The notes beneath the pieces were generated by a model. It saw only the letters and a list, made by a program, of their open reading frames with translations. It did not search any database and had not been told where the DNA came from. Of a stretch of DNA of 64,000 bases, positions 31,559-44,017 are shown piece by piece. Made by a program: the position numbers and the translations under genes. Numbering within the stretch: position 1 is the stretch's first letter; every line of letters begins with the position of its first letter. Source of the DNA: Marthasterias glacialis. Lineage: Eukaryota; Echinodermata; Asteroidea; Forcipulatida; Asteriidae. Location: the NCBI GenBank assembly GCA_911728455.2, contig OU452219.1:26916211-26980210 (forward strand), given 5' to 3'.

Positions 31559-33059
31559 TAAAATCTTACATTGATTAGTGATTCTCTTTCAATTTTTTTG
31601 TTCATTCCCCGTCAGTTGTTAAGAAGTTAATTCTAATTTGTCACATTATAAGTTAGTTAACTGAAACTGATTGAAGCCCATCCCCCTTAAGTGGTTTGCT
31701 TTCAGTCAATTTGCATTAGTTATGCAACCCCTGCAGTATTCTTGTTGCTGTATTTGTAGAATTAAGCAGTTTGACATATCTTTTGTTTTAGCCAATCACT
31801 TTCATTTTTGTGTGTGCATAGTTTAACATAATCTCAATCAGCCCCAAGTTTTACTTAGTTTTAGGGATTGATTGCATTTGAAATTTTGGCAGGATTATAA
31901 CTTTGCATACCCCAAAACCAACTTTTAGAAAAATTTGTAGGATTGACAAATTAAATTATTTTTTTTGCATCAGTAGTTTGTTTTCATTTGTTTTGTATTT
32001 TTTTGTGTACTTAACAGTACAACTTCACCCTCAATTCTTAAGTGGTTCACTTTCAATTATTTTGCATTATAGTTAACTAATTGAACCCCCATCCATTTTT
32101 AAGTGGTTTAAATTCAGGTTTTGTTTGGATTATTTTACTCATTAATACCCCACAGTAGTCTTGTCAGTTGCTGCATTTGTAGGGTTAATTATGTTTGAAT
32201 GGTCATTTTTTAGCTGATCACTTTATTTATTTAACATGAAATTTACTGAGAAATCCCCGTCAGTGCCCCTTAATTACTGTGTTTAAGGATTGACCATGTT
32301 GAAGATTTTAAATTTGGCTGTCAGTTGTGATTGTATAATAAGAATAGAATGAATTTCATCTCCTAATTTTGACATGGTTAGGCTTCATTTGTTTTGCCAC
32401 AACCAAATTTTCTAACAACACCCCCACCACACCACCCACAAGAGCTCTTGTTAAAATTGCTGTGATTGTTTGATTGATTATGTTTGAAATTGTCCATTTG
32501 TTTTTTTATAAGTTTCATTTACTGAATTATATAGTGTACTTACTGGTCCACCACCCCTGAAATATATTAAATGCTGTATTTGAAAATGATATTGAAGTTA
32601 GTTTGAAATTGGTTTGCTTGCATTTGTATTGCATCATAGTTTACTTACAAATCCCCCGCCCCCATCCATGACAGCTCTTATTAATTCCAATGATTTATAT
32701 CACAACAGCACACTTTGAAGTGCGATAATATTGAACATTCTAACATTTCTTTGAATCTATATTCCTGCTTGAGTTTTCAGATTTGTGGAGTGCTACTGCA
32801 GTCTGCATTAGCTCCAGTAGCTTGACCCTACTGTGAACAGTAAGAAGGCAGAACACTGATCATAAGCAAAAGTACCTCTTGACATCTAGCCTCCAACAAG
32901 TCAGCTAGCTTAGGCTCATCAATATAGACAAGGTAAGTAAATGAAGTCTTGTTTGGTCCTACCAAACACATGGTTTGGTCCACATTCAATACTTAAGTAA
33001 CTGTTTAGCTTGCAACTAACTTGAACAATTCAAAATTGTTGTCACATATGAGTCGGTCA

Positions 33060-33205
33060 GATCTGTTTACAATGCTACTTTATACTACACCTGCACTTAA
33101 CACTGCACCTCAACACTGCACCCTAACTCTGCACCTTACCACTGCACCTTAACACTTTACCTCAACACTGCACCTCAACACTGCACCCTAACTCTGCACC
33201 TCAAC
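33060..33205. repeat. short tandem repeat, CACTGCACCTCAA type
   Basis: About twelve degenerate copies of a 12-13-bp unit (CACTGCACCTCAA, CTCTGCACCTT). It lies in the first intron of the modular non-coding gene. Confidence 0.85.
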
Positions 33206-33279
33206 AAGCTTACTAATATTAACCTCCTTGCATATTTTTATCATTCATTCCATCATCTAATAACAAAAGATCATGTCAC

Positions 33280-34140
33280 AACCCCAGCTAATGCTTACGT
33301 CTCAAACAACTATTACAATGTGTCGTATGATTCTTGTCACATTGGTTCTCTCCTATAGGGTATTCTCCAGGCCATCCAGTTTTTCTCCCTCCGGAAAAAG
33401 CAAATACTTTCGATCTCAGGCTGTGCTCCGTGGTCATATATGAGTTGATATGGCTGGCTGCCAAAGGGGCCCTTGAATGCCTGCAGCTCAAACAAGTGTA
33501 GCCACATTCTTTGCAATTAAGCTTCTCAGCTGTCAGTAAGGATGATTAGCCTCCCAAATTATTATTATTCGTCTTTGAATTGAAATTAAATTTTGAATTT
33601 GTGTACTTCCTTTTGATTACTGCCATATGATGATATGCTGCACCATCACCTCTGAGAGAGTGCTAAGATAACACCAGATGATGAAAGGGTAATGGAGGAT
33701 GCATTGCAGTCAAATGCTTCAGCTGAGCTGTCAGTCCTATCAGGTAGATTAAACATTAGAGTTATGCAAGCATTTTTAAACTTGTAAAACAACTGTGTCT
33801 TGATTTTGTTGAGATGTAATCCAAACTTGAAATCCCTTAAGATGCAAGTGATCTGAATAAGAAAATTTGTGCAAGGAGTGTTTCCAAAGGGAGCTAGATA
33901 ATTGTGTTAACTCTATACTTAAACCTGTTGAATGTTTATTTGATGCAATAAAGGTTGCTTTGAGGAGGAGGATTGCTCAACCATCTGCCTGTGAACGAGG
34001 GCTAAGATGTCAATGGACCTATGGATATTTTGTAATGTTTAAATTACCTCTATGTAAGACTTATGATGGTACTGTTCTAACTTCGTACTCTGAGATCAAC
34101 TTTGTTATTTTCATATGCAGATTGTCATGATGACTCACTG
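33280..34140 (+). repeat. duplicated segment, copy 1 (pairs with 37310-38050)
   Basis: Shared landmarks include TCTCCAGGC...CCCTCCGGAAAAA, GCTTCTCAGCTGTCAGTAAG, GCACCATCACC and TGTTTATTTGATGCAATAAA. It is a segmental duplication inside the modular non-coding gene, with indels. Confidence 0.8.
33627..33741 (+). ncRNA. possible box C/D-like motif set, copy 1 (weak)
   Basis: ATGATGA (33627), CTGA (33652), ATGATGA (33678) and CTGA (33723) occur in C-D'-C'-D order over about 100 nt. The terminal stem is only ACTG/CAGT with unpaired bases. The block also ends CAG before GTAGAT, so it may be an exon instead. Confidence 0.25.
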
Positions 34141-35848
34141 GGATACAGTTTGTTACTTTCAACATGGACCAAGAGGACATCGTTGGAGGTGTGTCAAGGA
34201 GTGAGGAGAATCAGTTGTAACATCTACTCACCAACAGTTTGAAGAATGGAGTCTCAAGGTAACTTCTTTTGTGGAAGTTATAGAAGGTAACATGTTTGCG
34301 TAACTTTTGGATGGATGTTCCAATGTGCGAAGTCATTGCCTAGGAAGAATAATTATGGTAGTATTGGATGTTGTCATTTTGAAGATCTTTGATTTTTTTC
34401 TTCATATAAATAAGAAAAATTAAGATTGACTAAATTTAAACTTTGAAGACTTGTTTACAATTTTCACGAAGTTGTTCATTCAATGTTGACTTGTATGTTT
34501 ATCAATCTTGATTACATCCAGATTGTCAAGATAAATCGCTTTGATGCAACATGTACAATGAAGTTATCAGTACAGGTGTGGCTTGGTCAAAGGAAACGAC
34601 AGATATCTAGTCGAAGTATGAAATTTTAAGGTAACATTTTTTGTAGATCAGCTCAATACTTATGCAGCTTCAGAATAATTATGTCTTGTGGTGTAAAACC
34701 CAACAATGCTAAATTCTGCATCTTTTTACAATTTTTCATGGAAGAAGTCATTTGAGGAAAGCATTATTCCATAACATGTAGATCTGATAGCTACAGTGTA
34801 GATGTAGTACAATTGTAACAATGTAGTAAGGTTTGTGTTAAGACCATGTAGATGAACAATCTCTGCCAGCTTACTAGATGGTATTTCCACCAAAATTCAA
34901 AAATCCTAGCTGTACAATTCATTTAATTTTGTTGTTTTTAAATGTTTTGCAACTTGTAAAACAGTCAACTATACTTTTACAGATATCAATCAATCTTAAC
35001 AATTGTAAAGATTCAAGAAGTTTCAATGAATTTTTCAAAGCATTTTTTCTTTGTGGGGGGGGGGGAAGTTGTGAGCTGTTCTGACAGATTTTAAGTAAGC
35101 ATTCAGCAATTTTTCAATGACATGTTTTTATTGTCGTTGTATCAAAGGTTATTATCTGTGACTTGCTGTCATGTAAAGTTCTGCCAACATGGACCTGTGA
35201 AGTTGCTGATCGAGTCTTTTCAGAGGGTCAGGAGATGAAGAGGGGAAGTCGTAGATATGATCATTTCCAAAGTTGAAGAATTTCAAGGTTTTCTTTTATT
35301 TGATTCTGAAAGTTTTTATACGTTGTTAAATTTCCTCATAATTAATAGTCAATTATGGTAGTGTTAAGAAATAACATTCAGATTCAGTTGCAAAACATTT
35401 TAGAAAAAAGGGTGTTCATGCAACAAATTGATTGTTAGTTTGTCAATGAAACCTGCATGGTTAACAACGTCCCAATATTAGATAAATAGCTTGTTACACT
35501 TTGGTGTAGCTGGTAATGGGAAAATCAAGAAAAACAACAAATATTCTGTATAATTTGTTGTTCTCTATCACGTTATTCATCAATTAACATTTGCAGTGAT
35601 TCAGTACTCTGCCGTCTCCGCAAACTAGATGCTTGTGTGAGGACTGGGTATGGAGTGAGTCAATGAATTGCTTGGATACAGCATTCCTTCCTTGCCGCTA
35701 ACAAGAAGGTGAAGATTTCAGGACAAGAAGAGCTTGACATCTGAGCACTTGCAACTACTGGTCACTAGTGATTACCAGGTAACAGACAAGAGCTCTTGCA
35801 AACCTTCAAGACCTAAACCTTAATTTACAGCTCAACAATTCTATATTG

Positions 35849-36043
35849 ACCCCTTGTACACACGTCACATGCGCTGACGGTGCCACGCTAACCATTTTGG
35901 TGGTCAATAGGTTTACGTGTAAAAGCTGCGTCTCCTAAAATGCGCACTTCACTGAATAGCTCAGTGACATTGACCACCAAAATGGCGCAACCAAGATTAT
36001 TGTGAAGTTGACACCAGGTGAATTGGGTCAATACAGTGAAGTT
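35849..36043. mobile_element. MITE, copy 1
   Basis: Terminal inverted repeat TATTGACCC at the left and GGGTCAATA at the right, with an internal inverted pair CCATTTTGGTGGTCAAT / ATTGACCACCAAAATGG. A related copy lies at 62447-62655. Confidence 0.75.
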
Positions 36044-37309
36044 TTAAATAAATAATTATCCATCCTCATTGATGTTGGAAGTTTCAAAATAAAGTGAAAG
36101 GTATTTTATTCAGAAGACAAGTGCATTGACTAAATTTCCATTATAGTTCACAATTCACAAATATTCTGAAGTTGGTATCATGATTTCCTTCAATTTGTTC
36201 TCTCAATTCTTTCTAATTTGCAGGTTATAATGAATTGCTTGGATGTATTTTACTGTTGTCAGTCAACATGGACCTTTAAAACATTGATTGAAATGTGACT
36301 TGCTTTGAGGAGGACATCTTCACACTTCAAGTTGAAAATCATTATTTTAAGGTAAGATCTGTTTTAGCTCGACTTGATTTGATGAAACTAACCAAAAGTT
36401 ATGTTTATACACTAAAAGTGTGTATTGGTCAAATACTCCTTGTTGATGGTGACTTGATTCACATGTCATTGTAGGAAACTGTATCCTGCTGTCAACATGA
36501 ACCATGAAGACACGTATTGAGGTGTGTCAATGTGAGGAGAATGAATCAGTATTTAAATCTATTCATCGCCAACTTTAAAGAATAGAATGTCAAGGTTAGA
36601 TTGTTTATAACTTTGTTTGGTGAAGTAATTTGATAGAAATACAAATGGGCACACAAATTGAAAACCATACATCATCAACAACCTCTGCCCTTGAGTGTAC
36701 CCTTTTACTCCGCAGTAATGAATAGCAATTAAATTTGAATGTCTGAATCATTGACCACTTGCACAGGACATGCTAAAAATTATGATCTTAGCATATGAGC
36801 AGAATTCATGTAAATGATACTGTTATCCAAACAGTGGGATATAATGTTTGGTTGTAATGAAGTTATTGGCAATGGAAATAATTTGATCTTATTTTCACTT
36901 TGTTATATCGTACAGGTTTCATGATGAACGACTCTAATGCAGCACTCTGTTGTCAGCCTGGACCATAAAAACACCAATGTAAGCGTTTCAAGGCATTAGT
37001 AGATACTTATTTTTTAAAAGAAGAAAGTTTGTTCGTATTTCTTAAACTACAGTGATTTCTTTGAAATGAGTTTACATTTCCATTTTGTAACAGGGTGTCA
37101 TTAGGAATGGCTTTGATGTAAATGTCTGCAGTCAACCATTAAAGGATAAGGAGAACGAATTAGTCATAATTTTACATCTAGTCTTCGCAATTTAATGTTT
37201 TTAATATCAAATATCAATTCCAAACTAAAATGTTTTGTGTATGATGTGAGTTTCAAGTTAACCTCATGTGGGACTGATGATGGTACTGATTTACCTTTGT
37301 ATTCTGAGA

Positions 37310-38050
37310 TCAACTTTGTTACTTTGATTGTGTAGATTTTTATTATGAATCACTGGGATACAGTTTGTTCTCTCCTATGCCACAAGGGTTTTTCTCCAGG
37401 CACTCCGGTTTTCCTCCCTCCGGAAAAACCAAAGACTTTTGATCTCAGGCTGTGCTTTGTGGTTATATATGGGTTGACATGGCAAGCGTAGCCGCATCCT
37501 TTACAATTAAGCTTCTCAGCTGTCAGTAAGGATAATTGGCCTCCCAAGTTATTAATATTGTTATTATTTGAAATGAAATTAAATTTTGAATTTGTGTACA
37601 TTTCTTTTGATTACTTACATAATATGATGATATGCTGCACCATCACCGTTGAGAGAGTGCTAAGATAACACCAGATGATGAAAGGGTAATGGAGGATGCA
37701 TTGCAGTCGAATGCTACAGCTGAGCTGTCAGTTCTAAATAGGTAGGTTAAACATTAGAGTTAGCCAAGCATTTTTTAACAATTGTGTCTTGATTTTGCTG
37801 AGATGTAATCCAAATTTTAAATTCCTTAAGAAGCAAGTGATCTGAATAAGAACAAGTGTTTCCAAAGGGAGCTGGATATTTGTGTTAACTCTATACTAAA
37901 AACTTTTGAATGTTTATTTGATGCAATAAAGGTTGCTTTGAGGAGAGTGATTGCTGAACCATCTGCCTGTAAACGAGAGCTGAGATATCATTGGATCTAT
38001 GGATATTTTGCAGTCCGGTGCTACAGGTAAATTCATCTTAATTAAATTAC
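37310..38050 (+). repeat. duplicated segment, copy 2 (pairs with 33280-34140)
   Basis: Same order of landmarks as copy 1 but shortened around 37480-37500. Divergence is moderate, so the duplication is not recent. Confidence 0.8.
37624..37740 (+). ncRNA. possible box C/D-like motif set, copy 2 (weak)
   Basis: Duplicate of the 33627 block: ATGATGA (37624), degraded D' (TTGA), ATGATGA (37675), CTGA (37720). The terminal stem is not conserved. It also abuts a GTAGGT donor-like site. Confidence 0.22.
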
Positions 38051-39034
38051 CTTTTTGAGAAATATCTATTGATTCATTGTGTCCACCTGACTTTAGTTAT
38101 ACAAGCATTTTTGTAACTTGTAAAACAATTGTCTTGGTTTTGTTGAGATGTCATCCAAACTTGATATTCCAAAGGATGCAAGTGATCTGAATAAGGACAT
38201 TTTGTGCAAGGGACGTTTCCATAGTATTTGAAAAGTAATATTTTTAAAACAAAAAGTGAATTTCAAGTCAAAAGTTTTTAAATCCCAGGTTTTCACGCCG
38301 AATTACTGATGCAAAACCCTGCTGTTAACATGGACCTTGGAAACTTGAGTCATCTCTCAGTAGAACAACATTTCTTGCTTCTATTCAACACCAGAATTGA
38401 AACTTTAATTGAAATTTGAAGGTAATATCTATTACAGAGTCTTCAACAAAAAGGTTTATATGTTGTTAATTCCTGAGCAATCTTTACCAAATGTATACTT
38501 GTTCTCATATTCTAGTATTAGAACACATTTCCTAATGATGGTATTGATCTTCCTTTGAATTTGGTAATGACATTTTTTAAGATCCTGAAAAAATTAAAAA
38601 CATAACAAAATTTACAATATCATAGATCTATCTAATCTGCTCTTTGTTCATTGTTCATACAGTTCTTGATTGCTTTCATTTTGCCCAGATTGCAGTGATG
38701 AATTGCTCTGATGTCATGTTTTTTCTGTGGACGTGGACCATGAAGACATTGATAGAAGAGTTTAAGGTATTTGCAGTAGGACATTTAGGCACTGGTATCC
38801 ATTCATTACCAGGTCATAGACTAGATATCTAAGGTAAGATTTCTAAGTTTAAAACTCAATTGAGTCAATTGAATACTTTCTAGGTTCAGAATGATAGATG
38901 TATAGCCATTACATGCAAAGTGCGCAGCTATCCACTATTCCTGGTATATTAAATTTTGGCAGACATACATAATTATGAGGAAGCTTTGCCAGTAATATAA
39001 AAAAGGTTGGCTTAAGCATAAATCCAATGCAATT

Positions 39035-40160
39035 CTTTAAATTATCTGCAGTGCCGCTCGTCCAACTACATAAACTGAATTATTCAAGCATTGTGTTACT
39101 TATTAGAATGAGTTTTTAAACTAGTATTTTTTCCTGGTATTCCTTAAAATAGGTGATTACTGAAAATATATTTACCTCTCTTACCTCTCTTATAGCACAG
39201 GTTGTCATGAGGAATGGTTGTGAAGCTCTGCTGTCAGCAAGGCGATACTCAGGGAATTATGGCCAAGGGTAAGTAGAGTGAATTCTTTATACTTATATAT
39301 CTACTCATCGCAAAATTGATGGTGTGAATGGAATTAAATGGTTGTAATATCACTTCTTTAAGAGAGGTTTTGTATGTTGACAAACTTCTCCATCTACTTG
39401 TTAATCATTTTGTGTATGGCTTTATTGTGACTAGATTATCATGATGGATCACTGTGTTCATAGTTTGCTGCTTTCAACATTGACCATGAGGTTTTCTATG
39501 GAGGTGTGTCAAGGAGTGAGAACGACCATCTAATAATCCACTGTGTAAAAACTGGAATTGACAGGTAACTTCTTTTTTGAAGTTGTAGAACATTCTTACG
39601 AAACTTTGTATGAAAGTTTTAATGTCTGACAATTCAGTTCATTCCAAAACAAATGAAGAAATTGCTGATGTTCCAATGTTAGAATACATTGTCTAGCTCA
39701 AGACTGATGGTGTTATCACCAGTGGATTTTGAAGATACTATTTGTAGACGGGAAAAGAAAGTTAGCACCTAATCATCTCTGAAATATTATATGTGCTTTG
39801 AAACTTGAAAAACATAATTTTTTTTTTAATGGCCTCAGGTTTTGACCCTAGCAGTCTTTCTCAAAGGCTAAAGAGAAAGACTTTGTTAGGGTTGTAACGT
39901 GAGGCCGTTAACAATTGTTTGCATTGGTAAGCAGTTTGCAACAAGTTAATTTAATTTTTTCATCTTATACTTTCTGATAGCTGTTAAGATTTTTTACTAA
40001 TGCCATAACAACTTAACTGTCTTTCAGGTCATTGCTTGGATGTTGTATTCCACTGTTCAAGACTGGAGTGACACCATGGCATGAGCAGACTGACATTCAA
40101 GTATTTACACGTAAATCTACATATCACCAGGTTCACTTATGGAATATCAAGGTAAGATTT
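39035..40160 (+). repeat. exon-intron module set, copy 1
   Basis: It contains exons 39201-39268, 39435-39564 and 40028-40151 with their introns. The set is repeated at 42139-43640, and its first part again near 44106-44350. Splice junctions are preserved in all copies. Confidence 0.85.
39831..39906. repeat. 76-bp hairpin, copy 1
   Basis: GGCCTCA at the left and TGAGGCC at the right enclose paired arms (GACCCTAGCAGTCTTTCTC / GAGAAAGACTTTGTTAGGG) around a 10-nt loop. Second copy at 43355-43430. Confidence 0.8.
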
Positions 40161-41856
40161 CTTCTCGGAGTTCAACATAACTTTCATTTACAAATAACAT
40201 TTTATGAATTAACTGTTACACCCAAACAATTTTACATAAAATCTTTTCAGACATCAACATTGGCCCAATGCTGGATAAAAAAGCCTGTAAGACTTTGGTG
40301 TAGCTGATAATTTGAAAATCTAGAGAAACAACAAATTATCCTTATAACGTTTTGTGTCCTGTCAAGTTAGTTGTTCATCAATTAATTAATTTGTGCATTA
40401 TGCAGTACTCTGACTGAGGGCTGCGATGAAGTCAGATTCATGGATGTTATGCAGTTTGGTGCTTCAGGTAGACTCTTTGTACTTGGGAGGTAAATACATT
40501 TTTGTGAAATGTCTTTACTTATGTGAACGCATCATGTCCACCTCAAAGAGTTATGCAAGCATTTTTTAGCTTATAAATATGTCGTGATTTAATAAGATCA
40601 ATTTGGGAAAGTCACATAGATGCAAGTGATCTGATTGAGAAAGTTTTTGCAAGGGATGTCTCTGGAAGTGTTTGAAAGATACTACTAAGCAAAATTAAAG
40701 TAAGCTGTTTTTATACTCCAGCTTTTCATGAAGAATTACTGGTGAACTCTGCCATTAACATGTACCTTGGAAACTTGGGTAATCCAACAGAAGGATAATG
40801 ACATTTGAGTTCTTGCTTTGACTAAACCTGAAGGTAATATATTACGTGGGTTGTTGTGTTCATTCTTGAACGTTCTTTAAAACATTTCTGATATTCAAAG
40901 TTCAGAACACATTTCCGGCCTAGTGATGGTATGGTCTTTCTTTGTATTGTGTGATCATGTTTTTAGGATCCTGAAATGGTAATATGTGAATAAGAAAAGA
41001 TCAACTTAATAAAATTTACAATGTCATGCATCTATATCTAATATCAGCTCATTGTTCAATAATTGTACAGTTGTTGATTGTTTTTATGTATGACATTGTA
41101 TTCCTCAGATTGCAGTGATGAATTGCTTTGATTTTCTGTGGATGGACCATGAAGACCATTTATTTGCAGTGGGACATTTATGCACTTGTATCCATTCATT
41201 GCCGGGTCTTAAAAGGTAAGATCCATTGTGGAGACCCAGACTGAAAGGTTCACGTGTTGATAATTCCTGAGTTATAAAATAAAATTTTTAGACATTCCAA
41301 TCTTTGATAAAGTTCCTGATGATAGGTTTTGATCTTCCTTGTGTTGTGAGGTGACATTTTTTTTTAGTGAATGAGACAAGACCCACTTGATAAAACATAC
41401 AACATCACAGATCTGTATCTAATGTTTGAAGATTGTTAATAAAGTCCTTGATTATTTTATGTTTAGGTTGCTGGCAGTTGTGAAATGTTCTGGTGGTGTG
41501 TTCCTCTGTTGACATGGACTATGAAGACATTGGGCGAAAAGTAGTAATGTATTTCCAGTATGACATTCAGGCACTTAGGGCGATATCCATTCATCATCAA
41601 ATTACAAACTGAACACTCATGAAAAGATTAAAGTTTAAAAGTCAGTTGAATACTTGTGCAGTTTCAGAATTAGGACAAGGTGTTGGGCTTTTTCATACAT
41701 CATGTCAATAATCCTAAATATTGGTTCTTGTTTGCATCTCGGTTAGGAACGTTATCAAGAGTTTTCCTGAAAGTATAAACTTCAATAAGTGAAACCAATC
41801 ACAGTCCTACCGTTGTAACATTACAATCAAAAACCTTTCTGTCAAGTATGAAAGTA

Positions 41857-42054
41857 TCAAAGCAGACACTTTATACACCATTGACTCTTTTTAGAGTCTT
41901 CACAACTCTTCATGAGGTATTGACAAGGTGCTACCACAAACGTTACATTCATTTTCAACTCTTGGTTGGTTTGCACGTGTTTTGTGCTTGTTTGTTTTTT
42001 GATTGTTATAACAGTGGCATTTGCTGAAACGTCTACCTGTACGACGAGGGCCAA
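41857..42054 (-). other. duplicated 65-codon antisense ORF, copy 1
   Basis: A 65-codon ORF antisense to the modular gene, about 92 percent identical in translation to the ORF at 43820-44017, without indels or stops. It has four Cys but no recognisable family. It may reflect recent duplication only. Confidence 0.25.
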
Positions 42055-42138
42055 GATGTCAGAAGAGTCTAGATTGCTCTCAAATCTGATGATGAAGGTA
42101 CATCAGTTCATGTAACTTTTGTCAGGAAGTTTATATCT

Positions 42139-43640
42139 TTAAATTTTCTGCAGTGCCACTTGTCCAACGACATAAACTGAAATTTTCAAGTATTGTGTTA
42201 CTTATTAGACTGAGTTTTTAAACTATTGTGTTTTTATTGTTTAAAGATGTCCTGATATTCCTTAAGATAAGGCAATTACTGAAAATATATTTACATCTCA
42301 ATGTTATAGCACAGGTTGTCATGAGGAATGGCTGTGAAGCTCTGCTGTCAGCATGGCGATACTAAGGGAATTATGGCCAAGGGTAAGTAGAGTGAATTCT
42401 TTATTTTTGCATCTACTCATCGCAAAATTTATCATGTGAATGGAATTAAATAGTTGTTATATCACTTTCTTAAGAGAGCTTTTGTATGTTGACAAACTTG
42501 TAAATCATTTCATGTATGGCTTTATTGTGACTAGATTATCATGATGGATCACTTTGTTCATAGTTTGCTGCTTTCAACATGGACCATGAGGTTTTCTATG
42601 GAGGTGTGTCAAGGAGTGAGAACGACCATCTAATAATCCACCGTGTTAATACTTGAGTTGACAGGTAACTTCTTTTTTGAAGTTGTAGAACATTCTTACG
42701 AAACTTTGTATGACAGTTTTAATGTCTGACAATTCAGTTCATTCCAAAACAAATGAAGAAATTGCTGATGTTCCAATGTTAGAATACAATGTCTAGCTCA
42801 AGACTGATGGTGTTATCACCAGTGGATTTTGAAGATACTATTTGTAGACAGAAAAAGAAAGGTTAGCACCTAATCATCTCTGAAATCTTATATGTGCTTT
42901 TAAACTTGAAAAATAGCTGACCAATCTTTTGCAGATAGGAAGTCAAATGCATTATTTTAAGTAGTGAGCTGTGAAAAGCTATACTGGAGGAGTGATTTTA
43001 AGTGCATGTCAGTTTTCAATCATGTATTTGCATTGATGTTGTAGAACTGATGTGATGAAAAGATGCTGATGGAGTTCTTGTTGGAGGGTCAGGAGAATAA
43101 CAACTTTGTGCTTGCATCTACTCATCACTAAGATGCAGAAATTGTTGGTAAGAGCTCTTCCAAAGTTAAAGAATTTCAAGAGGTTTTGTTTTGATTCTCA
43201 AAGATTTATATATTGTTAAATTTAGACTAGTTAGTAGTAAACTTAAGTTGAACGTGAATCTGAAACAGGGTTTACCTTAGCAGTCACACATCAACCATTT
43301 TAAATAAAATCTTTAAAAGATGTCAGCACTGGCCCAAAATATTTTCTTTGAAATGGCCCTAGGTTTTGACCCTAGCAGTCTTTCTCAAAGGCTAAAGAGA
43401 AAGACTTTGTTAGGGTCGACACATGAGGCCGTTAACAATTGTTTGCATTGGTAAGCAGTTTGCAACAAGTTAATTTTATTTTTTCATCTTATATTTTCTG
43501 ATAGCTGTTAAGATTTTTTACTAATGCCATAACAACTTAACTGTCTTTCAGGTCATTGCTTGGATGTTGTATTCCACTGTTCAAGACGGAAGTGACACCA
43601 TGGCATGAGCAGACTGACATTCAAGTATTTATATGTACAT
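42139..43640 (+). repeat. exon-intron module set, copy 2
   Basis: Matches 39035-40160 with an inserted module (exon 43045-43147). Exons 42315-42382 and 42535-42664 have the same lengths (68 and 130) as their partners in copy 1. Confidence 0.85.
43355..43430. repeat. 76-bp hairpin, copy 2
   Basis: Same length and loop as copy 1. The outer stem is weakened (GGCCCTA against TGAGGCC), while the inner stem is intact. Confidence 0.8.
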
Positions 43641-43819
43641 CTATATGTCAATATTCCTTAATATAGGTTCTTGTTTGCATCTCAGTTAGGAATGTTATCA
43701 AGAGTTTTCCTGAAAGTATAAACTTCAATAAGTGAAACCAATCACAATCCTACCGTTGTAACATTTCAATCAAAAACCATTCTGTCAAGTATGAATCTTC
43801 AATTATATAAGTATTTATA

Positions 43820-44017
43820 TCAAAGCAGACACTTTATACACCATTGACTCTTTTTAGAGTCTTCACAACTCTTCATGAGGTATTGACATGGTGCTACTAC
43901 AAACGTTACATTCATTTTCAACTCTTGGTTGCTTTGCATGTGTTTTGTGCTTGTTTGTTTTTTGATTGTTTTGACAGTGATGTTTGCTGAGACATCTACC
44001 TGTACGACAAGGGCCAA
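43820..44017 (-). other. duplicated 65-codon antisense ORF, copy 2
   Basis: Partner of the ORF at 41857-42054 with about five replacements in 65. See that entry. Confidence 0.25.

Larger units (their letters stand above)
28250..32700. repeat. degenerate tandem repeat field with a 1.09-kb duplication
   Basis: A loose motif recurs throughout: CCATTTTTAAGTGGTCCACT, then TTTGCATTATAGTTAACTAA, then C-rich runs and TCCAACACTGTTGAAAATT. On top of this, about 29.94-30.97 kb is duplicated at about 31.03-32.06 kb (e.g. GAGAAGATCTCTTCTATTTT near 30220 and 31311; TTAAGCAGTTTGACATATC near 30674 and 31765). No exon is supported. Confidence 0.8.

Noticed and set aside
33678..33726. Nine-base complementarity of the putative D-box guide to the conserved 18S AAGCATTTG stretch
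   Set aside because: The rRNA sequence was recalled from memory, and a nine-base match is expected by chance at this search size.
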